Source of the DNA: Hemicentrotus pulcherrimus
Taxonomy: Eukaryota; Echinodermata; Echinoidea; Camarodonta; Strongylocentrotidae
NCBI GenBank assembly: GCA_003118195.1
Contig: BEXV01000415.1
Location: forward strand, 106,046 to 128,571
Length of the DNA stretch: 22,526 nucleotides
Reading direction: 5' to 3'
The notes under the pieces are model-generated. The model was given only the letters and a program-made list of their open reading frames with translations, was not told the origin of the DNA and did not search any database. A program made the translations under genes and the position numbers. This document shows positions 6,786-17,275 of the stretch, one piece after another; positions within the stretch are counted from its first letter, which is position 1; every line of letters begins with the position of its first letter.

Positions 6786-8607
6786 GATTTATTCCAAAGG
6801 GCTTCAAGTATATTGCAATTAATTCTATTTGCTTTCAGCCCCAAACATTTAATCAATCTTCATAATCCAGTTTTCTCGATTTATGGCGTTCAAACTGAGT
6901 GTTGTGCTCCTCGTTCTAAGTTCACTGTGTTGTATTAAATCACCTTGCACTTAATGACTTTCGATACCACTTGTCTCACGTTTCTCCTTCCGAGAGTAGA
7001 GAGAGAGGGAGAGAGAAAATGAGAGAGAGTGTGGTAGAAAAAGGTCATATGACACTCGCCAGATCAAATATCTCGACCCATCTTTTCAAGTTCACTGGAC
7101 ATGTTACCTAATACCCTCCACCCTTATAACCTTTCTCAACGGTTTCATGGCGTGATTTCAATTTTATTAAAGCAATTATTCTCTTTGAGTTAGATCGAGG
7201 CATGTGTGTAACGAGATAGCCAAACTTGGGCCGTGGTGAAAGCATAAATAAAATCATACGATGAAATTCCAATCCAATCCAGGAATTTATAAAGCGTCAA
7301 TAACTAGTTGCCTAATCAAAGGCACTATGGTACGAAAATATCGCAACTCATTTGAAAAATGCATTATGTTTATTTGTTTGTATATATACCTCAAACATGA
7401 TCGCAAAGAATTTCAGGAAAGCAATTTCAAAACCGTATAGTTTTACCTTTAAACATTACATTCGGATTACGTAATATTATGATTGTAATGTTCACACTTG
7501 TCAACAGCTGAATCACACCACTTTCGAAATGTCCTTAGGGTGATTTTTTTAAAGTCATTATGATATTATTCTGAAAATGGAATTGGTAATCCGTGCAGAA
7601 AAATCTCCGGAAAGCAACAGTTTTTTCGTGGGGTAACGATTGGGCTAAAAAGGGGCACGGGTCGGTTATGCCCACCCCCCCCCCCCTTTCCCCTCTTAAT
7701 CTGTCGATGCATAATATCATCCGAATCTTAAAAGGAATTCGGTGGTTTTTATCCAAGCTTATATCAATTATTTTCTGATTATTATCCTGTAATAATCAGT
7801 GTTTTACAATGCCGGTTATTAATGTGTTCCTTTTCTTGTCTTAATATCCTGTTCCTTTTGATTGTATGTTTTCCTTCCTGGATGTGCCCTGTTTCCTTGT
7901 TGCATATTCTATCTTCTAGGTTATAGATGAAATTGTTGATAGAAGGAAAACCACGGTGGTGAGTATGGTGGAGAGGTTTTAAACCAGACGTAATGTTATC
8001 ATACCTACCTACATATACATTATACCAGTTCACAACAACCAAGAGCCAAAGTGTAATCGCCTATAGCTGCTCCGGCCTTCTTGAATTTCATTAGAATGTA
8101 TACAGGTTGCATTCATTAGTTGTTGCCATGTCTGGCAATTTTCTGGCAAATCAAGGGTCGTCTAGTTGCACTTCAAGCATATAATGAATTTAAATAATTT
8201 TTGAATAAACAATAAACTGCATTTCGTTGATTATCTTCAAGAATTTCATAAATATTATTTAAATGAGTCGAGTGATTTTTTTTTCAAATAATGAGAGGTC
8301 CGTTTCTCCCCTGGTATTTAAATTTATCAAGCGAGATAACTGTAAAATGCAAATCAACTCGCGTATTTCCATCATTCAAATGCCATTGCTATTAAACCCC
8401 AGAATTGTGGACTTCATGAAATTCTTAATTACTATTTTCTGAGAAGTGGAATGATTATTCAAAAACTAATTTCCACGAAATAAAAAGATATACGCACTGC
8501 GTGGGCACGTTTACCATTATTGTTGTACCCTGGTTAAATTATCAAATCCCCTCTTCCTGTTTCTGCAAAGAATTATTATAGTATCCTTTCATAATGAATA
8601 TGTATAC

Positions 8608-8610
8608 CCC

Positions 8611-8645
<35 letters not shown>

Positions 8646-8794
8646 CTTTTTTCTCTGTCTCTCCCTTTCTCTCACATTCGTTCTCTGTCTTTCTCTTTCT
8701 CTCTCTCTCTTTCTTGATATATTTCTCTCTTTTTCCTCTCTTTTTTCCTTTTTTATCCTCTCACTGCTCCACATTTCCATCTTACTCTCTCTCC

Positions 8795-8833
<39 letters not shown>

Positions 8834-8892
8834 TCTCTGTCTCTTTCTCTCTATCTCTCTCCCTCTCCCCCTCTCTCTCTATCTCTCTTTCT
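8608..8892. repeat. Long polypyrimidine tract with (TC)n blocks
   Basis: About 285 bp almost free of purines on the plus strand, including pure (TC)n at about 8612-8643 and 8800-8830. Both strands give low-complexity ORFs (Ser/Leu-rich on plus, Arg/Glu-rich on minus) that I discount. Mirror-symmetric purine/pyrimidine tracts of this kind can form triplex DNA. Confidence 0.9.
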
Positions 8893-11435
8893 GACGTCCT
8901 AGTTTACTCGTACACGGTGAATATAATATAGGTATATCCTGTTTTGACATCAAAGATAGAAAAAGAGTTAAAAAATGGGTCACCGTGGTTATTCAACAAA
9001 ACAGCTAATTGCATAATGCAGAAATACTATATAGGATACTTTTATGTAGGCCTACATGAATAATGTGATATGTTGACATAATCAATATGATATGGTGGAA
9101 AGATGGCGCCAAGCTATGGCAACTTTTTAAGCAGATTGTATTTTTCTTTTCTTACAATCAACTAAAATATATATAAGTGTTAAGATAGTTTCTCCACATA
9201 TAGAATATATGACCATATTATGATTATGTTATTGTTTTTTGTAAAGCATCTGTAACGAACATCAAAACAATCTCATTAAGGCCTGCTTTATATACAGAGA
9301 GTATTTGTGCCACTACCGCCGTCTTCACAACATACATGTCTATTCGTCATCATCATCGTCTTCTACTTCTTATTCTTCTTTCTGTCTTTTCTTCTTCGTC
9401 ATCTCCTTCTGCTTCTTCTTTTATGACCGCACAAAAAGAAGGCTTTCACCATACTTTCGGCGTGTTCAGCGTAACTATACTCACGAAGCGATATCTTCTT
9501 CTGCAAGCCAGTAAACTTTTTTTTTCTAAACTAGATCATTATCTAATCATGTCATAATGTTCAAGGTCTTATTGTGTTTGTTGTGACGAGATATGACATT
9601 TAACGACGACATAACAAAACATGAGACATTCACCTTTTTAGACAAACATAGCATTAAACAAAAATCCATTGACTTATATAATTATTTGCCATGGACTAAG
9701 AATTCCTCATTTTTAATATATCAAACCGTTTTACTGTTCTCATCCCGAAGTTGTTATAATGGGAAGGGTTTACTCATACATTAATAAAGACATGTTTATA
9801 ATCACTATTATTAATCAGAGGGCACAAACTGACAAGAATTGATCGCAAGTTAATAAACTCTAAAACTATTATTGAATATTATATTATGTATAATATTAGG
9901 GCGTTTTTTTTATTAAATTAATAAATAAAAAGGACATGTTCGTGAAAGGTCCATCCCGCCGACAGTCTGATGATTCATAAGGCATAGGCCGCTTTCATTG
10001 TAATCATGTTTTCCTACTTTCATATCGGGCGATACCAGTTAACAATGAGCGCAAGTGATGATTCTGCAAAAGAGCGTATAATGACTCAGAATTCGCAATG
10101 GAAAGAGAAACAAAAACGAAAAGCGCCTTATAATCACTGTTTTCGAACAAGAGGAAGGAATACTCCATGATACAAACTCAGTTTTCTTTTATTTACCTTT
10201 CAAACTAGGTCGCTGGGAGAACGTAAATCGGGTTGCGATTTATTCTTCAAAAACACGTCCCATTCAAGGCACGCCATAAACCCCCAAATGTATAAAAACC
10301 AGTAGCACATACCGATTATGTATTTGCTGATAGAATTCTATCCTTAAAATGTTCCCCTTTTAAAAATTCGAGTTTTAACGTGTCTGAGACATATGCAATA
10401 CAGCAGCGGCAAACGATTAGCAATGGTATGTTAATTCATAAACAAAAACCCTTCTATTAAAATCAACGAGAGGCATATTTTTTTGTCAAGCCCGTGTTTT
10501 TTTTTCTTTTATTGACACGGTCGGGTCATTATATGACCGTTATTCCATCTTATCATGACGATTATATCCCGTCCATGTTTGCTCTCCCAAAATAAAGCGG
10601 TATCGGTGGACCCTGACATTTCCTATCTATCATAAAGTCGGTAAATAAACATGGTATGGTCCGTGCCAGGTTACTAATACATTATCATAACTATCAAACA
10701 TGATTGTATCAGCGCTGTTGAGAGCGATTACGATTAGAATACTTGTGAACCAGGATCGAGGTATTTTGTCGCATTTTAAATCGTGCTGCATCATCGAGGG
10801 CCCTGTCGTTCGCAGTTTTCGTTGTTGTTTGTTTGTTTGTCTATTTATTATCAATCCTGATGAATCAATTTCAGCCATTTTCTAAATTGCATTTTGCCCC
10901 AATCCTCACTGCTATGTGACATATCAAAACGACAATACACGAACTTGGAGTGGGCAGAACAAAGAGCTGAGCACCGTTGGGGAATTTTATTTTACTGATA
11001 CAAAAACAAATATTTCCCTTAAAATGGGGAACAAAGACAACAATAAAACATGTATTAAATGATGTGAAGCCCCTATTTATCCAGCCCCTATCATTGCAAA
11101 ATCGCCCGACGAATTTACACATTCACCATGATAGCATTTATCCATGCCCGTTTCTAATAATCTAATAATTTATCACAATTTTCCGTTTCCTAAGTCGCCT
11201 CCTGATCTGGAAATTTCCCCATAATGATGATGATCAATTGTCAGGAACTGAGTGTGTTGTAATGCTGCGTGTGTGTGCGTGGGCGGCTGTGAGAGGCAGC
11301 CGCAGCCGGGCAGGTGTGTGCGTTTTGAGATCACACGCGCGATGATTATTGGGAAAAAAGAAACAGAGGATTTATGAATAATTATATGATCATCACAATC
11401 ACAATGGAAATGCAATGTGACATGACTGTGCACTT
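8893..11435. other. AT-rich intergenic DNA, no gene seen
   Basis: ORFs at 9305-9557, 9593-9784, 10630-10885, 10871-11165 and 11173-11433 are short, mostly overlap on opposite strands, and show no domain. A small hairpin with 9-bp arms (AATATTATA/TATAATATT) lies at 9875-9897. No RNA gene was recognised. Confidence 0.55.
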
Positions 11436-11436
11436 T

Positions 11437-11740
11437 GTCTCCTCTCTCTCTCCCTCTCCTCTCTCTCTCTCTCTCTCTCTCTATCCCTCTCCTCTCTCTC
11501 TCTCTCTCTCTCCCTCTCTCTGTATCTCTCTCTCCCTCCGTATTATATCCCTCCGCTTGCCTTTCTTTTATCTCTCTATCTCCCGTTTTGTATTATTATC
11601 TACCTAATGTACATAAATAATTATCTGTCTATCTACTTTGGTTTGTATCTCTCTACCTTTCTCCCTCTCTCTATCACACTCTCTTTCTTTCTCTCTCTCT
11701 CTCTCTCTCCATCTATCTATCTCTATCTTTGTGTTTCTAT
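11437..11740. repeat. Polypyrimidine/(TC)n tracts
   Basis: There are two pyrimidine blocks, about 11437-11585 and 11645-11740, each with runs of CTCTCT, separated by an AT-rich stretch. ORFs over them are low-complexity Ser/Leu and are discounted. Confidence 0.9.
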
Positions 11741-12856
11741 TTCACATCTTTCAAAATTGCTATCTAGTTTTATCTTTTCTCTTTAATATCACACACAAAC
11801 AACCTCATTTTCTCTTTCCGCAAACATACACTTCACCTTAATCGTCTCAATATTTTGTCACATAGAATATGAACGAAACTGAATGTACAAATAGACTGGT
11901 AAGTGCTTTATAAACAACCAAAAATATTATATTGCTCATATTGCACACTATAAAATACTGTGCCATAATAGAGAAATGCATCTTCACCCACACAGGCTTT
12001 CTTATTGGATGCTCTTCCGTATCCTCAGGTGACTCTTCCGGTCATACCGAATGCTATGAATGGCGAGTTATAGAAAACTATGAAGAATAATTAACGCCAA
12101 CACAATAGATCTGTCCGCAATATAAATCATTCGTGGTAAACTTGTGTTTCATGGTTACCTTGAGTTTGACGGTTTGCGGTTTTCTCGAGTGAGTATCGAA
12201 CCAACGATTTGTAGATCAATAGTTCGAAGAAAGCAACAGACACTGCTTGCACCGGATAGCGTTGGATTGGCGTGCAATAAAGGCCACTTGATGCAATCTA
12301 TTGTCAAAATATTTGTGGTTTGAATTGTTTCCTTTCATTCAATCTTTTATGTGAGTATGTGGTTGCGGGGGTTCCCACATGGTATGCCTGCATTATGGAA
12401 TGCTGAGCGAAATTCTTTCATTTATTACCTAATGGATTACGAATGTGAAGAATTTCATTTTCAAGAATTTTGATTTTTAATTTATTGACAAATATGCTTT
12501 TCTGAATGAGATCGTGTATAAACACATGTGTGATTAGGCAATGTTGCACGTAACCTATGTACTCGTAATTTACTGCGGCATGCGGTGTGATTCGAACGAA
12601 TAATGTTCAAGTCGAAATGAAATGAATATATAAAAATTTATTGCAGGAAGCAATTTTATATAATATTCCATTCGCTATCAACAATTTGCACATCCTGATC
12701 TTTTATCGCGATTTCCTCGAAGCTTTTTTTAAGGGTCAGAAAAATAAATGGTACTGCGTTGTAAGCGGTTCGTAATAACACGCATCATTAAGTGTGTAAA
12801 GATGACCCAGGTATGACCGCCTCTGTGTTATTTGCGCCATCCAAATGGCGCCTCGG

Positions 12857-12858
<2 letters not shown>
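11741..12858. other. AT-rich intergenic DNA, no gene seen
   Basis: No ORF of interest. A compact perfect hairpin, GCGCCAT at 12834-12840 paired with ATGGCGC at 12845-12851 around CCAA, lies at the right end next to the TG repeat. Confidence 0.55.
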
Positions 12859-12889
<31 letters not shown>

Positions 12890-12941
12890 AATGCATACCC
12901 CCACCCCCCCCCTATCTCTCTCTCTCTCTCTCTCTCTCTCT
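12859..12941. repeat. Compound microsatellite (TG)n ... (C)n (TC)n
   Basis: (TG)n at about 12860-12888 is followed by an ACCCCCACCCCCC stretch and (TC)n at about 12915-12941. It continues into a cryptically simple TG/TC-rich region up to about 13290. Confidence 0.9.
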
Positions 12942-13291
12942 AACAATCTATTTATATATGTTGATATAGATCTATTGTAAGTGTGAGTGTGTGTCTATGC
13001 CCCTTCCACCTATTTCTCTATATTTTCCCTGGCTTTTTATGTATAGGTGTGTGTGCGTGCGTGAGTGAGTGTGTGTGTTTCCCTTGTTTTCTCTACCTTC
13101 CTACCCATTTTTACTTTTACTTTTACTCTTTGCTGACTATGTGCGTGTCTCGCTATGTATGGCCTCTTCCTCTCCTTCTCTCTGGTACTTTATGTGTGCG
13201 CGCGTGTACTTGTGGGTGTGTATGTGGGTACCTTACTTCTTTTTTTTTCTTCTCTCTCTCTTTCTCTCACCATGTCTCCTCTATGTTTTTC
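12942..13291. repeat. Cryptically simple TG/TC-rich DNA
   Basis: Interspersed GTGTGT, GTGAGTGAG and CTCTCT words without a fixed unit. A 134-codon ORF (12983-13387) runs through it, rich in Cys/Phe/Val/Leu from the repeat words, and continues into the inverted-repeat element. I judge it non-coding. Confidence 0.75.
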
Positions 13292-14074
13292 TTTAAAGGA
13301 CAAGTCCACTCGAAAAATAACTTGCTTTCAATAAAAGCAGAAAAATCAGACAAACCAATCAAAAAAAGTTTGAGCAAAATCGGATAACTAATAAGAAAGT
13401 TATGATTTTTTGAAAAAGTATGTAAAACTATGGAACAATGAGATTCACAACACAAATTGCCAAGATGGTTATCAGTTTGTGACGTCATGTCCTCACAACT
13501 TATCAATTGCTTTACATAGTTTAATCCAATTAATTTCCCTTTTTATCCCCCAAAACTTGATTTCCCCATGCCTTTGCCCAGGTTATATGATTTGTATCAT
13601 ATTGCGTGTGTGACATTTCCCAAAAACTTTTATGAATTTTGAAGAATTGATACTATTTTCTGAATATTGTATTTCATAATTATTGATTTTTATATAAATA
13701 GTTTATCAAAATTCATTTTTTTTAAATGATTTAATTGGACAACAATTACTCTTTATTTGTGCATCCACACAAACGCATATTACTAACAATCTAACTTGGA
13801 TGCTGGTGTGAAGAAATAGGATTCTTAGGGTGAAAATAGGAAATTTATATTATTAATATACAGGCAATAATTAATGCATAGTGAGGACCATACGTCACAG
13901 ACTCATGAGTGAGTTGCCAATTTGTATAGTGATTTTCAAAGTTTTTCATGTCATTAAAAATTCATAACTTTCTTATTAGTTATCCGATTTTGCTCAAACT
14001 GTTTTTGATTGGTTTGTCTGATTTTTCTGGTTCTATTGAAAGTAAGTTATTTTGGAGTGGACTTGGGCTTTAAA
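13292..14074. mobile_element. Non-autonomous DNA element with long terminal inverted repeats (MITE-like)
   Basis: The left end (TTTAAAGGACAAGTCCACTC) and the reverse of the right end (TTTAAAGCCCAAGTCCACTC) pair. Similarity continues inward through AATAACTT, CTTTCAATA, AAAAATCAGACAAACCAATC, GTTTGAGCAAAATCGG and ATAACTAATAAGAAAGTTATGA for about 115 bp. It then weakens, but still shows AAATTG(C/G)CAA, GTGACGT and GTCCTCAC, giving arms of at least about 210 bp. The interior is AT-rich without an ORF, so no transposase is encoded. Both ends coincide with the palindrome TTTAAA, so the target duplication (TA, TTAA or TTTAAA) cannot be resolved. Flanks on both sides are CT-rich with CACCATG. Similar AAGGACAAGTCCA repeats are, as I recall, abundant in echinoderm and other marine invertebrate genomes. 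Confidence 0.8.
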
Positions 14075-14114
14075 TCTCTCTCTCTTTCACCGTAACTCTC
14101 TCTCTCTCTTTCAC

Positions 14115-14142
14115 CATGGACCTACTACGTAGTAGGTCCATG
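14115..14142. repeat. Perfect 28-bp palindrome
   Basis: The left half CATGGACCTACTAC is followed immediately by its exact reverse complement GTAGTAGGTCCATG, with the centre between 14128 and 14129 and no spacer. It lies 41 bp outside the right end of the long-TIR element, after a (CT)n tract. It can form a cruciform. Origin unknown; it may be two abutting terminal repeats left by an excision or rearrangement. Confidence 0.9.
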
Positions 14143-14199
14143 CATGCTCTCACACACAATCGTGGGAATCCCGTGGCCTCCGATCACAAGTTAACTTCG

Positions 14200-14424
14200 C
14201 TAACCCCATGAAAAGTCAATATTATGGCGACTCGACCGCACACACCACAAAACACATATCATCATAGACTCGACCGCAGTCTGTAAATATTGCCTCTGAA
14301 CTCCTGCAGGTTCAAAGTCCAAATCCATTGACGTCAATGCAATGAGAGTTGGTAACAAAATTGGCTCGACGATTGCGCCAAATTCAAACCAATTTGGGAT
14401 GAAGTCAGATAACTCTCTGCCCAT
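14200..14424 (-). CDS. Unassigned 74-codon ORF in the repeat cluster
   Basis: The ORF begins MGRELSDFIPNWFEF and ends NIDFSWG. Its composition is more protein-like than that of other ORFs in the noncoding parts, with mixed hydrophobic, acidic and aromatic residues and no simple repeats. I recognise no domain. On the DNA, GACTCGACCGCA occurs twice (near 14229 and 14268), and CATTGACGTCAATG at 14326-14339 is a perfect palindrome with a CRE core. Its position between two inverted-repeat elements suggests an interspersed-element remnant rather than a host gene. Confidence 0.15.
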   Translation of the reverse strand: MGRELSDFIPNWFEFGAIVEPILLPTLIALTSMDLDFEPAGVQRQYLQTAVESMMICVLWCVRSSRHNIDFSWG

Positions 14425-14608
14425 TTGAAACTCGTTGGTGTTAAAGATGATAAATTCTTAACGAATGTCTTTTTTGCTATTTAAATATTATGTTGACAAT
14501 TGCAGATTATATGCGATTGTTCTTTGATTTTAATTACTAAAAACTTTTTAATATTTGTTATTGACTATGGCCATTATTTTGTGTCCTCCTGTCCCGTTTA
14601 GTTGTATA

Positions 14609-14771
14609 AGGGACTTTTAGATTTGCAAGACGAGAACGTGGATTGCGACGTGTGTCATCCTTTTAAGGCAATGTGACGTCCTTTTAAGGTTACTGGCAGT
14701 GACGTCACATTGCTTTAAAAGGATGTCACACGAGCAGTCCATGTTCTCGTCGTGCAAATCTAAAAGTCCCT
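14609..14771. mobile_element. 163-bp hairpin MITE-like element
   Basis: The left arm 14609-14680 (AGGGACTTTTAGATTTGCA ... CAATGTGACGTC) and the right arm 14701-14771 are near-perfect reverse complements, with about 6-8 differences and one indel over 72 bp. A 20-bp spacer (14681-14700) separates them. Ends are AGGGACTTTTAG / CTAAAAGTCCCT. No clear target duplication is visible beyond a possible TA. It has no coding capacity, and RNA from it would fold into a long stem. Confidence 0.85.
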
Positions 14772-17187
14772 AACGTCGCATCTATCGAAAAGGGCCTGAG
14801 TTGAGTCGGCTAATATTTTGGACGAGGGAATTCTTGTCCCTGCATAATAGCGACCTGTAAAATAGGAAGTGTGGTTTTGTGTGGTCACGTGCTGCCCAGG
14901 TTGCTCCGTTCTCATGAATATTCAAAAGTAGTCTGGTTCTGTTCAATATTTTCCTTGAATCACAACTGGGTTGACTATGATTGCGAAATATTGCTTCATT
15001 GTAGTTTCGTGGTGACATAGCGCTATTTCATCTTTTGTAGTAATATATGTACAGTTAGTTTTTACTTTGAGCGACAAGGATAACCTAACATGATTATGTC
15101 TTTGGCTTCACGGGTCTCATGCATATTACAGTACTCTTTTAACTAACTTTTACCCTAAATAAAAACGCCAGTGACAAGTTGAAGATATTTCTCAGTGTAA
15201 TGACAATAATGGTCATGATCGGCAGTGTTAGAAGGCGGATAGGATAAGACACACAGGTTATGACGTTGATAAATAACAAATTATGACTTTATTTTCCTTT
15301 TCCTGTCAATCTTTTTCTACTTTCTCGGCTAGTATTTTCAAGACATGCATTACAACTGTACTTCTTTTGATGTTGCAATAATAAAAGAAACAAGAAATTT
15401 GTGATTCCATGTCTTCTCTTAAAATTGAATTTAGAATACCTTACTGGATGGTTTGGGATAAATATTTTTCTTGTGGTTGATGTTGCTATACAACATTTAA
15501 TTGATAAAAGCATGACAAACTTTCCAGTTTATTTCTTTTCATTAAATCTCATTTGGGGAATGGGCATAATGTGAACTATTAGTCTATATTATATCCCAGA
15601 GCTTATACCAATATTTCTTTCCGTTGAGCGGCAATTAATAATTGAAAAATAACTGTTGAATTCTTTACAGATGTATCAAAATTAATATTTTCTCTCTTTT
15701 TCATTAACAAAAAATATTCTAAAGATGAACAGAAGAAACAGATACGGGTATCAAAGTCGACAGATTCTGTCGCTTCACACACAATGATACTCAATCATGA
15801 ATTGATTAGATACAGAATACTATGAAAATGACATCCTTTTTTATTTCCTAAACAGAACCAGACGAGGCATTTCATATCAACTGACTGGACGGGAAGTCCT
15901 TTCATATGGTTATGGAATCGGTAACAAAATATCCGGTATACCTTCTTTTTTTTTTTGGTTTCAGCTCGTGTAAAAAAAAGTTCTTGGGGTCACCAGACCC
16001 AGACGCGAGAGGAAGTTTGAAGAAGAAAAAAACGAGATTTTCTTGAAGATATTGCGATTTTCAAAATCTGTGAATGAAATTAAAACTGTCTGCGATCTTT
16101 TGCATTTTTTGTTCATGTTTTACATATAGTTTCGTGGTCCAGATTACGATGCTATGGATATCAAGGAGGTCAGGTATACTTTAGGTGCAGTCAGTGACCG
16201 GTGGTATTGTCATAGTACTTTTATTGCAGGCATTTTTCAGGTTTCAGTCTGCAAATTAGCGGCTATCTTCGTATTCCAGACAATCCCAAACGCATGCTAT
16301 CTTCTTTGTGAAATTACTTTTATTTACAAAAAGTTTCACCTTGCAATTATATTCATATTCCAGACTTAAGCCTTTGCTTTTGTTTGTAATATTGTCTCCA
16401 TTCATAATTATGTTTCATGGCACATTGCGATTTCAAGTATCAATCAATAATCAAGTATGGGCATTAACAATGTTCTAAGCCTCGATATGATGCGTACGGG
16501 CTACGTTTTTTACGATCGTCGATCCATCAAAAAGGTGTATTTTTTTTAAAACTCTGCAGGGAATGTCGTCACCCTATAAAAAGTGTTAGAAATAAAGATT
16601 CTATTAAATTTAACAAACGAAATAATCTTAATGTTAATACTATGCCAATTCGCTGTTGGGTGATTTTAATACCAAGTATCACGTCAGAAGATTCATTGTG
16701 AAAAAAGACTTAAGTCAGCACTAAAAACGAGAGGTGACAAACTACAGGCATGCGATTAAAATAAAATAATTGCAAAGAAATATTGCAATTGCCTTTTTTC
16801 TCATCATCTTTTGAAATGTGCAAACATAGCAATGACGTAATCTGAACATGATTTCAATGGAATTTGAAATATGTGTAAGATGATAATAGAAGTTGTCCTT
16901 TGTCTTGGGTTGATTTCTCAAAGTCTTCGCGAATGTGTTTTAAGTATTCGTATACGATGAAAGATAAGACTTGCTCTTGCTTCGGATAGGTACAAACTAA
17001 TAGTTTGGGTGAAATGTATTCATGTACACTGTTAGAGATAAAGTTGGAATAAATGTTCATACCTCTTTTCATGAAATGATTGTGGCAATGGGATTAATCA
17101 TTCTTGTTAGATTAAATCTATATATCTTCTCAGAACTTCACTTCTCTATGAAGACTGATCTATGAAATGAGATCAATAAAGGTATGA
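14772..17187. other. AT-rich intergenic DNA, no convincing gene
   Basis: ORFs at 14782-15018, 15289-15513, 15603-15794, 16154-16369 and 16854-17072 show no domain or family signature. One splice-acceptor-like site is followed by a 26-codon frame (15965-16046) and is discussed as a finding. No tRNA, snRNA or miRNA was recognised. Confidence 0.5.
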
Positions 17188-17275
17188 GATCAACTTTATA
17201 AATCATATTGTCACAATAGTTTCATGGACACGGGTAAGAAAAATTAACTCCAACTTTAGGGGCAACAGTATTTAT
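17188..17275 (+). repeat. Dispersed repeat, copy B
   Basis: This is the same orientation and order of words as copy A at 6690-6785: ATATTGTCACAAT, TTTCAT, GGGTAAGAAAAATTAA, CTCCAACTTTA, GGGGCAACAGTAT. The two copies are about 10.5 kb apart, on opposite sides of all other elements in the window. Confidence 0.6.

Larger units (their letters stand above)
5850..8607. other. AT-rich intergenic DNA with one (TG)n tract and one dispersed repeat
   Basis: No convincing gene is present. Short ORFs (7535-7756, 7593-7778, 7782-8042) overlap each other or a poly-C run (about 7673-7686) and have no family signature. A purine-rich GAGAGA patch lies near 6997-7030. The (TG)n tract and dispersed repeat copy A are listed separately. 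Confidence 0.55.

Noticed and set aside
8594..8902. 102-codon plus-strand ORF and its minus-strand Arg/Glu-rich partner
   Set aside because: Pure products of the (TC)n tract.
10519..10540. GGTCA-TTATA-TGACC inverted repeat resembling a nuclear-receptor element
   Set aside because: The 5-bp spacer is not a standard inverted-repeat spacing, and there is no gene nearby.
12180..12240. tRNA-like B-box on the minus strand (GGTTCGATACT)
   Set aside because: Only partial match to the B-box, no matching A-box at the right distance, and the T-stem does not pair; not a tRNA and too weak for a tRNA-derived SINE call.
12983..13387. 134-codon plus-strand ORF
   Set aside because: Made of TG/TC simple-sequence words and crosses the left terminus of the inverted-repeat element.
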